This document shows positions 27,438-37,605 of a DNA stretch of 64,000 bases, piece after piece. The notes under the pieces are model-generated. The model was given only the letters and a program-made list of their open reading frames with translations, did not search any database and was not told where the DNA came from. Numbering within the stretch: the first letter of the stretch is position 1; the number at the start of each line of letters is the position of its first letter. Made by a program: the position numbers and the translations under genes. The stretch lies in contig NZ_JACBXU010000005.1 in assembly GCF_013415305.1 (NCBI RefSeq), forward strand, positions 186,001 to 250,000, written 5' to 3'. The DNA is from Pantoea sp. WMus005. Its GTDB lineage: Bacteria; Pseudomonadota; Gammaproteobacteria; Enterobacterales; Enterobacteriaceae.

Positions 27438-28020
27438 TACCGCCGTCAGTCAGGATCCCTACCTGTGGCAGCATGACAATGTGCTGAAAAATCTGCCCGA
27501 TATTCATGACGCTGCGCAGCTGCGCAAGGCGGAGCTGAGCTTTAGTGCGGCGCGCGCCGCCACGCTGGAGCTGGGTCCCCGTAATGCCGGGTTGCCTTAC
27601 CTGCGTCAGATCCATCGCACGCTGTTTCAGGATGTCTACAGCTGGGCAGGTGAACTGCGCACTATCGATATCTGGCGTGATGAGACGCCGTTCTGTCATT
27701 TCGAATATATCGAAAAGGAAGGCAATGCCCTGATGGCCGCGCTGGAAGAGGAGAAGGGGTTAGCTGATCTGCCGCGTGACGAATTTATTCAGCGCCTCGC
27801 TCACTACTATTGCGAAATCAATATGCTGCATCCTTTCCGCCACGGAAACGGTCGGGCACAGCGGATTTTCTTTGAACAGCTGGCGCTGCATGCCGGATAT
27901 CTGCTGAACTGGGAAGAGACGGATGCTGAAAACTGGAAAGCGGCTAATCAGGCCGGTGTGGCCGGAGACCTGGCCCCGCTGGAGCAGGTCTTTGCGAAAG
28001 TGGTGAGTGAGGCGGCCTGA
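27427..28020 (+). CDS. fic: Fic-domain protein with altered Fic motif
   Basis: Fic proteins transfer AMP or other phosphate-containing groups to target proteins. The 197-residue product resembles E. coli Fic over its whole length (ELGPRNAGLPYLRQIHRTLFQDVYSWAGELR, FCHFEYIEKEGNALM). The Fic motif is at residues 135-146 and reads HPFRHGNGRAQR. The catalytic His 135 and the GNGR anion-binding loop are intact, but residue 139 is His, where the consensus HPFx(D/E)GNGRxxR has the metal-binding acid. Activity is therefore uncertain. From memory the E. coli K-12 protein is also non-canonical in this motif. It is paired with yhfG and followed by pabA. Confidence 0.92.
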   Translation: MDSNTAVSQDPYLWQHDNVLKNLPDIHDAAQLRKAELSFSAARAATLELGPRNAGLPYLRQIHRTLFQDVYSWAGELRTIDIWRDETPFCHFEYIEKEGNALMAALEEEKGLADLPRDEFIQRLAHYYCEINMLHPFRHGNGRAQRIFFEQLALHAGYLLNWEETDAENWKAANQAGVAGDLAPLEQVFAKVVSEAA

Positions 28021-28061
28021 CCGCGTAGAATAGCGGCGCGGTTTACCATTCTGGACACGTC

Positions 28062-28637
28062 ATGCTGCTGATTATCGACAATTACGACTCCTTTACCTGG
28101 AATCTTTATCAATACTTCTGCGAGCTGGGCGCGCAGGTTCAGGTGGTACGAAATGATGCCATCACCCTGGAACAGATGGCGGTGCTACCATTGACGCATC
28201 TGGTGATTTCCCCAGGCCCCTGCACGCCATCGGAGTCAGGCATCTCTCTGGCAGCGATCAGGCACTTCGCCGGGCAGCTGCCGGTGCTGGGCGTCTGCCT
28301 GGGCCATCAGGCGATTGCGCAGGCGTATGGCGCACAGGTGGCGCGTGCGCGTCAGGTAATGCACGGCAAAACCTCCGCGATTCAGCACACCGGCCAGGGC
28401 GTGTTCCGCAATCTCAATAATCCCCTTACTGTGACCCGCTATCACTCGCTGATTGTGCAGCGCGATTCTCTGCCCGACGCATTCGAGGTGACTGCCTGGA
28501 CGGTGCGTGACGGCGAGCCTGACGAGATTATGGGATTCCGCCATAAAACCCTGGCGCTGGAAGGCGTACAGTTCCATCCCGAAAGCATTCTCAGCGAGCA
28601 GGGACATCAGTTGCTGCGCAATTTCCTTGAGCAATAA
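28062..28637 (+). CDS. pabA: Aminodeoxychorismate synthase, glutamine amidotransferase component
   Basis: PabA supplies ammonia from glutamine to PabB for making 4-aminobenzoate, a folate precursor. The 191-residue class I amidotransferase has the nucleophile Cys 79 in [11 protein letters not shown] and the His/Glu pair in QFHPESIL (172 and 174). The start [19 protein letters not shown] is that of the family. It lies between fic and argD, as in E. coli. An anthranilate synthase component is less likely given length and context. Confidence 0.96.
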   Translation: MLLIIDNYDSFTWNLYQYFCELGAQVQVVRNDAITLEQMAVLPLTHLVISPGPCTPSESGISLAAIRHFAGQLPVLGVCLGHQAIAQAYGAQVARARQVMHGKTSAIQHTGQGVFRNLNNPLTVTRYHSLIVQRDSLPDAFEVTAWTVRDGEPDEIMGFRHKTLALEGVQFHPESILSEQGHQLLRNFLEQ

Positions 28638-28668
28638 GTTGCCTTTGAGTGATTTTTTATGCATATTT

Positions 28669-29939
<1,271 letters not shown>

Positions 29940-29940
29940 C

Positions 29941-32016
29941 TTAGTTTTTACGTAAGCGTCTGATTAGCCAGCGGCCATGTTGCGGTCGCTGGTTCCACGC
30001 CAGCGATGAAATGGTGTACATCACGCTCAGATGGTCGAGAATGCGCCGTACATGCTGCTCCACCACCGTGATCGGTCCCTCGCTGATATTCTCCAGGTCA
30101 TCCAGCAGATTCACCTGTGAGCTTTCACCATCATATTCCAGCCGCTGCTGACACCGCTGCAGCGCGATTTCACAGGATTGCAGGTAGCGTTCAGCCAGTG
30201 CGCTCGTCAGCATGGTGTGCTCCCGCGCCAGAATCGTTATCGCATTGATATGCTCAACAATAAACTGGCTGTGCGTGACCCAGAGTCGCATATCACTCAG
30301 ATAGCGGGAGTTAAACGCCGGTTCCTGCATCGCCTGATTGAGTGAGTTAAATAGCGCATTGTGTGCCTGATTAACCTTCACGCGCTGATAAGCCAGTTTC
30401 TCTGGTGACTGTTCGTCGCCCAGCAACAGCCGCAGAGCATCCTGATAGGTTTCCAGCGCATCATGGGCATTTTGCCGCAGTAAGCCGCTCTGCCACTGCG
30501 GCCACAGCCACAGCATTCCGCCGAAGGCGATCAGACAGCCCATCAGCGTATCCATCAGTCGCGGCAGCAGGAACTGCGCGCCATTCAGCGACAGCAGTTG
30601 AAGCGAGTAAACCGCCGTGACCGTAAAGCCAATCATCGACCAGCCATAGAACTGGCGGGTAAAGCGATAGCTGATAAAGGTTATCGCCAGCATGATCATC
30701 AGCACCAGCGATTCCGGCACCGCCAGGCGCAGTGTCGCGGCCGCGATGACCAGACCAGCAAAGGTGCCCAGCGCCCGGTGCTGGATGCGGACACGGGTGG
30801 CGCTGTAGCCGTTCTGGCTGACGAACATAATGGTCATCAGGATCCAGTAGGGTTTGGGGATGTTGAAGAACAGCGCCAGCGCGCTGCCCAGCATCAGCAT
30901 CACCGCAAAGCGTCCGGCAGTGCGCAGCGCCGACGAGCGGAACGAAAGATAACTGCGCAGTGCCGGTAACAGCGGCAGACGACGCTGACGGTCCGCCATG
31001 AGATCGCGCTGATACAGGGGTTTCTGCGTGCGCAGAACCCGCGCAATGCGGTTGAAGTGGTAAAGACAGAAGTTACCCACCGGATTGTCGGGATGCTGAT
31101 GGGCGATCTTCTCCAGCGCGCCGAGCTGTTTATCCATCGCAAAGCGGTCGGGTAGCTGGTGATAAAGGATGTTATCCGCCAGCACCCGCAGCCGGGCCGA
31201 GATGGTTTTGGCATTCCAGCGGATCACCGCTTCGGCATGGCTCTGTTCGACCAGCTTCTGCACCTCTTCCGGCCGATGCAGGCTGACCGAGATATGTTCC
31301 TGCAGATCCAGCGCCACCTGAAAGGCGCGCGTCAGCCGTTTATGGCTGTGATCGCGACTTGCCGACAGCATATGCATCTGCTGATAACAGGTGTTAATCA
31401 GATCGACCACTTTTTGCTGACGGGCCAGCAGCGGCGGCAGTGCCTTTTCCGGGTCGGTCAGCTGCGTCAGCAGGGTATATTTGGCGTCGCAGTAGTTAGC
31501 CAGCTCGCGGTAGATTAGGCTCAGGCTCTCGCGCATCGGCTGCTCTTTCCACAGCCAGAACCAGAACCAGTTGAACAGTCCGTACCACAGCGTGCCACCG
31601 ATATAGAGCAGCGGGGGAACATAGATTGGCATGCGGCCAATCAGGCTCAGGGTAAAGATGGCGGCAATCAGGGTGCCGGGCAGCAGACGAGCATGCAGCG
31701 GGCTGATCTCCCCGGTAACGCCGAGCAACAAAGGCATGGCGAACAGGATCAGCGGCAGCGGAATAGCATGCAGGGTAAGCCACTGCATCAGAAAGCTGCC
31801 GAGGGCAAACAGGCTGCCGCCAACGATCAGGCGTTTGAAGAAGCGTTTATGGGGGGTATCCAGACCGGCGATGTTGCAGCAGGCGGGCACTAATGAGAAC
31901 AGGAGACCTTTTTGCAGGTCGCCAGCCAGCCAGCCCAGCGCCACCGGCAGACAGAGCACCAGCGTTTGCCGCAAGGCGTAGTTAACTTCAGGATGGTAAA
32001 TAATTCGACGCCACAT
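29941..32016 (-). CDS. yhfK: YhfK, FUSC-like inner-membrane protein of unknown transport role
   Basis: This 691-residue protein belongs to the YccS/YhfK group of aromatic-acid-exporter-like (FUSC) membrane proteins. Two clusters of membrane helices are seen: an N-terminal one (about residues 10-160, including a WYGLFNWFWFWLW segment) and a second (about 380-500). They are separated and followed by soluble helical regions. Its substrate is not known. It matches E. coli YhfK from MWRRIIYHPEVNYALRQTLVLC to near the end. It lies downstream of crp with a terminator between. Confidence 0.92.
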   Translation of the reverse strand: MWRRIIYHPEVNYALRQTLVLCLPVALGWLAGDLQKGLLFSLVPACCNIAGLDTPHKRFFKRLIVGGSLFALGSFLMQWLTLHAIPLPLILFAMPLLLGVTGEISPLHARLLPGTLIAAIFTLSLIGRMPIYVPPLLYIGGTLWYGLFNWFWFWLWKEQPMRESLSLIYRELANYCDAKYTLLTQLTDPEKALPPLLARQQKVVDLINTCYQQMHMLSASRDHSHKRLTRAFQVALDLQEHISVSLHRPEEVQKLVEQSHAEAVIRWNAKTISARLRVLADNILYHQLPDRFAMDKQLGALEKIAHQHPDNPVGNFCLYHFNRIARVLRTQKPLYQRDLMADRQRRLPLLPALRSYLSFRSSALRTAGRFAVMLMLGSALALFFNIPKPYWILMTIMFVSQNGYSATRVRIQHRALGTFAGLVIAAATLRLAVPESLVLMIMLAITFISYRFTRQFYGWSMIGFTVTAVYSLQLLSLNGAQFLLPRLMDTLMGCLIAFGGMLWLWPQWQSGLLRQNAHDALETYQDALRLLLGDEQSPEKLAYQRVKVNQAHNALFNSLNQAMQEPAFNSRYLSDMRLWVTHSQFIVEHINAITILAREHTMLTSALAERYLQSCEIALQRCQQRLEYDGESSQVNLLDDLENISEGPITVVEQHVRRILDHLSVMYTISSLAWNQRPQHGRWLIRRLRKN

Positions 32017-32022
32017 CGGCCC

Positions 32023-32061
32023 AACACAAACAATAACGGCGTGATGTTGCCATCACGCCGT
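32023..32061 (-). terminator. Intrinsic terminator after crp
   Basis: A perfect 11-bp stem, ACGGCGTGATG/CATCACGCCGT with loop at 32047-32050, begins 13 bp after the crp stop. Read leftward it is followed by the T-rich TATTGTTTGTGTTGG. Confidence 0.85.
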
Positions 32062-32073
32062 GGGTGACAGGAA

Positions 32074-32706
32074 TTAGCGGGTGCCGTAAACGACGATGGT
32101 TTTGCCGTGTGCGGAGATCAGGTTCTGATCTTCCAGCATCTTCAAAATACGGCCCACGGTTTCACGTGAACAACCAACAATCTGGCCAATTTCCTGACGC
32201 GTGATTTTGATTTGCATGCCGTCGGGATGCGTCATGGCATCTGGTTGCTTCGCCAGGTTGAGCAGGGTCTGTGCAATGCGTCCGGTGACGTCGAGGAAAG
32301 CGAGGTTACCCACTTTTTCAGACGTGACCTGCAGGCGACGCGCCATCTGCGATGAGAGTCGCATCAGGATGTCAGGGTTAACCTGGATCAGCTGACGGAA
32401 TTTCTTGTAAGAAATCTCCGCCACTTCGCACGCACTTTTCGCACGTACCCAGGCGCTGCGCTCCTGGCCTTCTTCGAACAGGCCAAGCTCACCAATAAAA
32501 TCGCCCTGATTCAGGTAGGAAAGAATCATCTCTTTGCCTTCTTCATCTTTAATCAGAACCGCGACGGAACCTTTAACGATGTAGTAAAGCGTTTCTGCTT
32601 TTTCACCTTGGTGAATCAGCGTACTTTTGGATGGATACTTGTGAATATGGCAATGGGACAGGAACCATTCGAGTGTAGGGTCTGTTTGCGGTTTGCCGAG
32701 AACCAT
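32074..32706 (-). CDS. crp: cAMP receptor protein CRP
   Basis: CRP is the global cAMP-dependent activator of catabolic genes. The 210-residue product is almost identical to that of E. coli. It has the cAMP-binding domain ([23 protein letters not shown], residues 67-89, contains the cAMP contacts), the long dimer helix, and the helix-turn-helix [20 protein letters not shown] (about 169-188). It is divergent from yhfA, as in E. coli. I did not find a clear CRP site in its own upstream region. Confidence 0.98.
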   Translation of the reverse strand: MVLGKPQTDPTLEWFLSHCHIHKYPSKSTLIHQGEKAETLYYIVKGSVAVLIKDEEGKEMILSYLNQGDFIGELGLFEEGQERSAWVRAKSACEVAEISYKKFRQLIQVNPDILMRLSSQMARRLQVTSEKVGNLAFLDVTGRIAQTLLNLAKQPDAMTHPDGMQIKITRQEIGQIVGCSRETVGRILKMLEDQNLISAHGKTIVVYGTR

Positions 32707-33009
32707 TCGCTATTATCCTCTGTTGTAATCGTGCCCAAAATACAGGGGGCAGTTTTCCCTGTCAGGCGGTGAAAGCTTCAAGCGTTTCCATTTCAGGAAA
32801 TTATTCGGGCCGCATCAGGCGCAGTGCGCATCATCCTTCCCGGCTTCGCCATCGGGTGACGAAAAATATTTTCAGCACTGTTTGTAGCACAGCTTTTGCC
32901 GACTGTCTTCTGTTGTCTCGCTTCAGCTATAGGCGGATTTCTCTGGATTGCTGTTTACCAGGCGAAAGCGTACTCTGGCGAGAAAACAGCGTATTCCGGA
33001 GCAAAAATC
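32707..33009. promoter_or_regulatory. Divergent crp/yhfA intergenic region (303 bp)
   Basis: No gene is evident. In E. coli the matching region carries the crp promoter with CRP autoregulatory sites and a divergent RNA. I could not recognise a good TGTGA-N6-TCACA site or an unmistakable promoter here. GGAG at 32998-33001 is the yhfA ribosome site. Confidence 0.5.
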
Positions 33010-33414
33010 ATGCAGGCAAGAGTGAAATGGGTAGAAGGGCTGACATTCCTCGGAGAATCCTCATCCGGCCATCAGATACTGATGGATGGAAATTCGGGTG
33101 ATAAAGCGCCCAGCCCAATGGAGATGGTGCTGATGGCGGCCGGCGGATGCAGCGCGATTGACGTGGTTTCAATTCTGCAAAAAGGCCGCAACGATGTGGC
33201 TGATTGTGAAGTAAAACTGACCTCAGAACGTCGTGAAGAGGCGCCGCGAATCTTTACGCACATCAACCTGCATTTTATCGTGAGTGGTAAAGGGCTCCAG
33301 GATAAAGCGGTCTCACGCGCGGTGGATCTTTCTGCTGAAAAATATTGTTCGGTGGCTATCATGCTGGGTAAAGGTGTGACGATTACCCATAGCTATGAAG
33401 TCATTGAGCTGTAA
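33010..33414 (+). CDS. yhfA: OsmC-family protein YhfA
   Basis: The 134-residue product belongs to the OsmC/Ohr fold family, whose studied members reduce organic peroxides with a cysteine pair. Cysteines are seen in GGCSAIDVV and in EKYCSVAIM, positions that fit the family's redox pair. The role of YhfA itself is not established. I chose the ATG at 33010 (MQARVKWVEGLTFLGES) with GGAG ahead. A frame extending 38 codons upstream is not family-like. Confidence 0.9.
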   Translation: MQARVKWVEGLTFLGESSSGHQILMDGNSGDKAPSPMEMVLMAAGGCSAIDVVSILQKGRNDVADCEVKLTSERREEAPRIFTHINLHFIVSGKGLQDKAVSRAVDLSAEKYCSVAIMLGKGVTITHSYEVIEL

Positions 33415-33520
33415 CAGGCTGAGGGGCCTTTAAAGTCACGGGCAAAATCTGAGCCAGCCCGGTGTCAGGCGGCTCCCTGCGTGTAGAATGTACGTATTGC
33501 TGTCAGATTCACCCTGATCA

Positions 33521-33561
33521 GGTCCAGTCACTCGGCTGAGAAGCCATGACTGGCCTTTATT
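33521..33561 (+). terminator. Probable terminator after yhfA
   Basis: A long imperfect hairpin pairs CCAGTCA (33524-33530) with TGACTGG (33547-33553). A GGCT/AGCC inner stem lies between, and TTTATT follows. It lies between the convergent yhfA and prkB genes. Confidence 0.6.
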
Positions 33562-34426
33562 CAATCCGTTTGCCTTCCATCAGTCGCTTCACCAGCGGAC
33601 CCATGATCAACTCCATCGCCAGACCCATTTTGCCGCCGGGCACTACCAGCGTATTGATGTGCGAGATAAACGAACCCTGCAGCATCGCCAAAAGGTAGGG
33701 GAAGTCGATATCTTCCAGCGCCTGAAAGTGAATCACCACAAAGCTCTCATCCAGTGACGGAATGGCGCGGGCAGCGAACGGGTTTGAGGTATCGACAGTC
33801 GGGACGCGCTGAAAGTTGAGGTGAGTGCGTGAAAACTGTGGCGTGATGAAATTGATGTAATCTTCCATCGAGCGCACCACGGAATCCATCACCGCTTCGC
33901 GTGAATGACCGCGCTCGCCGGTGTCGCGCACCAGCTTCTGAATCCACTCCAGATTAACAATCGGCACCACGCCCACCAGCAGATCGACCTGTTCCGCCAC
34001 GTTGTGCTGCGCCGTCACCACGCCGCCATGCAGGCCTTCATAAAAGAGAATGTCGGTGTTCTGCGGCAGCGGCTGCCAGGGCGTAAAGGTGCCGGGCACC
34101 TGATTCCACGGCACGGCTTCATCGTAGGTGTGCAGATATTTACGCGACTGGCCCTGTCCGCTTTGACCATACTCTTTAAAGCTCTGCTCCAGCAGACCAA
34201 AGTCATTGGCTTCCGGACCGAAGTAGCTGACATGACGTCCTAAATCGCGCGCCTTACGAATTGCCATATCCATTTCCGGGCGGGTAAAGCGGTGAAAGCT
34301 GTCACCTTCCAGTTCGGCCGCATGGAGATCGAGCTGCTGAAAGATTTTGCGAAACGCGAGGCTGGTGGTGGTGGTTCCTGCGCCGCTGGAACCGGTCACC
34401 GCGATAATGGGATGACGTGCAGACAT
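33557..34426 (-). CDS. prkB: Phosphoribulokinase-like protein PrkB
   Basis: The 289-residue product belongs to the phosphoribulokinase/uridine kinase family. It has the P-loop GSSGAGTTTT (about 12-21), the Walker-B-like DILFYEGLHGG, and substrate-side segments ELEGDSFHRFTR and RKYLHTYDEAVPWNQ. Enterobacteria do not run a Calvin cycle, and the physiological substrate of this enzyme is not settled. It is the third gene of yheT-yheU-prkB, as in E. coli. Confidence 0.93.
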   Translation of the reverse strand: MSARHPIIAVTGSSGAGTTTTSLAFRKIFQQLDLHAAELEGDSFHRFTRPEMDMAIRKARDLGRHVSYFGPEANDFGLLEQSFKEYGQSGQGQSRKYLHTYDEAVPWNQVPGTFTPWQPLPQNTDILFYEGLHGGVVTAQHNVAEQVDLLVGVVPIVNLEWIQKLVRDTGERGHSREAVMDSVVRSMEDYINFITPQFSRTHLNFQRVPTVDTSNPFAARAIPSLDESFVVIHFQALEDIDFPYLLAMLQGSFISHINTLVVPGGKMGLAMELIMGPLVKRLMEGKRIE

Positions 34427-34487
34427 AGAAAAGCTCCCTGTGAGGTCGGGCGATGAGCATTGTTATCATGAAATGATGCCGGGTGCA

Positions 34488-34706
34488 TCAGCCGCGAAAT
34501 TCTTTGCGTGGCATGATGTTGACCGATTCATGCAGTTCCGACCACACCAGTACCACTTCACCGGTTTCCAGCTGGCGTCGCACATCAGCTACTTTGTCCA
34601 GCAGGCTGCGTTCCTGCTCGCCGTAGTCTGTGCCTTCGCGTAGTACAAAGGTTTCAATCAGATTTTCAAGGGTCTCTGGTGAGACCTGTTGCCAGGGAAT
34701 AATCAC
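34488..34706 (-). CDS. yheU: YheU family small protein, GTG start
   Basis: The 72-residue product ([25 protein letters not shown] as the first part after the start) matches E. coli YheU, an uncharacterised conserved protein. The only start giving the family N-terminus is the GTG at 34706, just 4 bases after the yheT stop, so translation is probably coupled to yheT. An upstream ATG inside yheT would add 29 unrelated residues. Confidence 0.9.
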   Translation of the reverse strand: MIIPWQQVSPETLENLIETFVLREGTDYGEQERSLLDKVADVRRQLETGEVVLVWSELHESVNIMPRKEFRG

Positions 34707-34710
34707 GTGA

Positions 34711-35727
34711 TCAGTTATCCAGAAAAGGGGCGATCCACTGCGGGATGCGCTGTTCCAGCCACATTTCAGGCTGGCGTAACGTCCCGCCGACAAAACCTAC
34801 GTGGCCGCCGTGGGGGGTCAGTTGATAAGTAATAGTGGCAGATAATTGGCTGCTGTGCGGGATCACTTCATCACTCATAAAGGGATCATCTTTGGCGTGG
34901 ATGATCAGCAGCGGTTTCTCTGTGTGCTTCAGCCAGGGCATAGCGCTGGCGCGATGATAGTAATCTGCTGCATCAACAAAACCGTGGGCGCGGGCGGTAA
35001 TCGCATCATCAAAATCGCGCAGTCGCCGCAGCGCTTTGAGTTGCGTCAGATTGACCGGCAGCGTGTCCGGCCAGGCATGCAGTTTGCGGCGGGCATTCTT
35101 CTTGAGCTGCGCCAGCAAGTAGTACTGATAGAAACGTGAGAAGCCGCGTTCCAGTTTCACGCTGCACGGTTCCAGCAGCAGCGGAGCGGAGACAATCACG
35201 GCCGCATCCACCTCAGCGGCTGTGCCCTGCTGGCCCAGCAGGCAGCCCAGCATGTTGCCGCCCAGTGAGAAACCGACGGCGGCGGTGGGAACGTGACCCC
35301 AGCGGCTGCGCAGCCAGTGCAGGAAGAAGCGGGCATCTTCAGTTTCGCCGGAGTGGTAGATGCGGTTCAGCCGGTTAGGTTCGCCGCTACAGCCGCGAAA
35401 ATGCATCACCACCGCCAGCCAGCCGCGTGCGCGGCATACCGCCATCAGGCCATGAATATAGGGGCTGTGAAAACTGCCCTCCAGGCCATGAAACAGAACA
35501 ACGCGCGGTTTATGCTGTGCCAGCTGCGGATCTTCGCTCCACGCGAGATCAACGAAGTCGCCATCCGGCAGATCGAGGCGCTGCCAGTGAGGATCGACCG
35601 TGATACGGCGACGCAACAGGCGCGGCAGCATTGTCTGCAGGTGCGCGTTGCGCAGACTGTCAGGTGGCGTGAAGTGCTCGTTTTCCGGTCCGGTAAATTT
35701 CATGTGGTAAAAGCTTGTCTGTTCCAT
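34711..35727 (-). CDS. yheT: Alpha/beta hydrolase YheT
   Basis: A 338-residue alpha/beta hydrolase of the YheT/ABHD1-3 group with unknown natural substrate. The nucleophile elbow is GFSLGGNM (Ser near 145). Catalytic acid and base candidates are in [16 protein letters not shown] and [10 protein letters not shown]. The RGCSGEPNR and [13 protein letters not shown] segments are family hallmarks. It starts the yheT-yheU-prkB operon and is divergent from the LysE-type gene. Confidence 0.92.
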   Translation of the reverse strand: MEQTSFYHMKFTGPENEHFTPPDSLRNAHLQTMLPRLLRRRITVDPHWQRLDLPDGDFVDLAWSEDPQLAQHKPRVVLFHGLEGSFHSPYIHGLMAVCRARGWLAVVMHFRGCSGEPNRLNRIYHSGETEDARFFLHWLRSRWGHVPTAAVGFSLGGNMLGCLLGQQGTAAEVDAAVIVSAPLLLEPCSVKLERGFSRFYQYYLLAQLKKNARRKLHAWPDTLPVNLTQLKALRRLRDFDDAITARAHGFVDAADYYHRASAMPWLKHTEKPLLIIHAKDDPFMSDEVIPHSSQLSATITYQLTPHGGHVGFVGGTLRQPEMWLEQRIPQWIAPFLDN

Positions 35728-35784
35728 ATCACACTGTTAGCTTCGATAAGTTTTTTCTTGCAGGGTAAGGAGTACCCGATTGCC

Positions 35785-36387
35785 ATGGAACTGAGTCTTT
35801 TCTTATCAATGTTGGGATTTCTTTGGGTCGCGGCTATTACGCCAGGTCCCAATAATATGTTACTCACCGCCTCGGGCGCTAATTTTGGCTTTCTGCGCAC
35901 CATTCCGCTGATGATCGGCATCATGATCGGCATGCAGGTGATGCTGCTGATGGTGGCTTTTGGCGTAGGCGGTCTGATCCTGCTCTATCCGTCGCTGCAT
36001 CTGGTACTGAAGATCGCCGGTAGCCTCTATCTGCTCTGGCTGGCGTGGAAGATAGCGACGTCCAGTTATGAAAAGCTGGAAACTGACCAGGCGCCGGATG
36101 CGCCGATGCCGTTCTGGCAGGGTGGGTTGCTGCAGCTGATCAATCCCAAGGCCTGGCTGATGGCGCTGGGTGCGGTCGCCAGCTTCAGCTTGGCCGGTGA
36201 TGCATATCGCCATTCGGTCATGGCGATAAGCGTCGGCATGTTTCTGGTTAATCTGGTCTCGGGCGTGATCTGGATGGGATTTGGCGCGATGATCGGCCGC
36301 ATCCTGCGCAGCCGTCGCGCCTGGAAAATCTTTAACCTCGCCATGGGGCTGCTGACTGCGGCCTGCGTGCTGTTAATCTGGCACTGA
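35785..36387 (+). CDS. LysE/RhtB-family amino-acid or metabolite exporter
   Basis: The 200-residue protein has about six hydrophobic segments and the LysE/RhtB signature ITPGPNNMLLTASGANFGFL near the N-terminus. GGLLQLINPKAWLMALGA in the middle is also typical. Members export amino acids such as threonine, homoserine or cysteine-related compounds; the substrate here cannot be read from sequence. I chose the ATG at 35785, where AAGGAG lies 12 bases upstream (rather far); a 364-residue frame reading back into yheT antisense was rejected. Its stop is one base from the convergent LacI-type gene. It is absent from the same place in E. coli, so it is part of an added block. Confidence 0.9.
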   Translation: MELSLFLSMLGFLWVAAITPGPNNMLLTASGANFGFLRTIPLMIGIMIGMQVMLLMVAFGVGGLILLYPSLHLVLKIAGSLYLLWLAWKIATSSYEKLETDQAPDAPMPFWQGGLLQLINPKAWLMALGAVASFSLAGDAYRHSVMAISVGMFLVNLVSGVIWMGFGAMIGRILRSRRAWKIFNLAMGLLTAACVLLIWH

Positions 36388-36388
36388 G

Positions 36389-37369
36389 TTAACTGGATGC
36401 GCGTTCGACGCGCGTCCAGGGCAGCACCTCACGAATCACTGGCGCGTTCGGATTACGAATCTTCTGCAGCAGCAGCTGCACACTGCGCGCGCCCAGTTGG
36501 TTCATCGGTTGCTCGATGGTGGTCAGTGGCGGATTGAGGCTGCGGGTAAACGACACACCATCAAACCCGACCACCGCCAGATCTTCCGGCACGCGCAGAC
36601 CCGCTTCCAGCGCCGCATGCACCACGCCCACCGCCAGCACGTCTGACACCGCAAACACTGCGTCCGGCGGTTCCGGTAGCGCCATGAGTTCTCTCAGTGC
36701 CTGGCTGCCCGCCTCACAGGAGATCTCGTAGGTATAGGAGATGCCGGACCATGCATATCCCAGCTCCTCAATTGCCTGCCGGTAACCCTTTTCCCGATGA
36801 TGTGAGTACAGGTAACGCATATCGCCATTGACCAGCCCGATGCGTTTACGCCCTTTCCCGGCGAGATAATGGACGGTGTCGCGGGCTGCCTCCTGGTGAT
36901 CAATGCTGACTGAGGAAGCGGGGATATCCGGATCAAATTCACAGCACTGCACCCAGGGCGCACCGGCGATCAGCGCCTGTAAATCCGGTAAGCCTGAAGC
37001 AGCATCCATGGTAATAACGCCATCCACCACTTTCCCGGTCAACAGGGAGAGATAGGCGGCTTCACGCTGAAGCTTCGAGGCGGAGTTGCAGAGCAGGATG
37101 TGATAACCGTGCAGTTCTGCTTCGGCCTCAATGCCCTGAACCACGCGTGAACAGAAGGGATTAGTGATATCCGATATCAGCACCAGCAGCATGTGGCTTT
37201 GCGCCGTGCGCAACTGACGCGCCAGTAAATTGGGCTGATAGTCGCAGGCAGAGATGGCCGCCAGAACTTTCTCACGCGTATCGGGCTTTACGCCGGGATG
37301 CGCGTTGAGAACCCGCGATACTGTGGCTTTGGAAACGCCAGCCAGCTGAGCGACTTTCTCGATCGACAT
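36389..37369 (-). CDS. LacI/GalR-family transcriptional regulator
   Basis: The 326-residue product has the LacI-family helix-turn-helix at the very N-terminus (SIEKVAQLAGVSKATVSRVL) and the hinge region, then a periplasmic-binding-like sensor domain (SHMLLVLISDITNPFCSRVVQGIE onward). I chose the ATG at 37369, where this start falls; the frame is open 25 codons further upstream without family-like sequence. The gene is divergent from tauA, 236 bp away, so it may regulate the tau genes, or alternatively the exporter it converges on. The effector is unknown; sugar or purine-like ligands are typical of the family. Confidence 0.92.
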   Translation of the reverse strand: MSIEKVAQLAGVSKATVSRVLNAHPGVKPDTREKVLAAISACDYQPNLLARQLRTAQSHMLLVLISDITNPFCSRVVQGIEAEAELHGYHILLCNSASKLQREAAYLSLLTGKVVDGVITMDAASGLPDLQALIAGAPWVQCCEFDPDIPASSVSIDHQEAARDTVHYLAGKGRKRIGLVNGDMRYLYSHHREKGYRQAIEELGYAWSGISYTYEISCEAGSQALRELMALPEPPDAVFAVSDVLAVGVVHAALEAGLRVPEDLAVVGFDGVSFTRSLNPPLTTIEQPMNQLGARSVQLLLQKIRNPNAPVIREVLPWTRVERASS

Positions 37370-37605
37370 CGGATTCAGAGACCTTAACAGGCAATCATTG
37401 GGAACGCATATGAATAGCACAGGCACAATGTGAGCGCCTGACATTTTTGCTTACTTTAGCTATTTTCAGCATTTGCGATTTTCAGCTTAGTTTTGCAGAT
37501 AGTGATCTAAGAACTTATTTCTATTAGGGATAATTTTTAATTCCTTTGTGAAACTATCGCGCACAGAGACACTGCCTCTACGATTAAAAGGGTGGGGTAG
37601 TGATC
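37370..37605. promoter_or_regulatory. Divergent regulatory region between the LacI-type gene and tauA
   Basis: This is an AT-rich 236-bp region. A -10-like GATAAT lies at 37529-37534 pointing to tauA, and no good -35 stands at the right distance, which fits an activator-dependent promoter. I did not find an unambiguous LacI-type operator (a palindrome with a central CG). GGTGGGG at 37591-37597 is the tauA ribosome site. Confidence 0.5.

Noticed and set aside
32707-33009. CRP autoregulatory site upstream of crp
   Set aside because: Expected from E. coli, but no stretch resembles TGTGA-N6-TCACA closely enough.
35293-35784. Long N-terminal extension of the LysE-type gene (364 residues in total)
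   Set aside because: The extension reads antisense through yheT and ends where the normal LysE start and a ribosome site occur.
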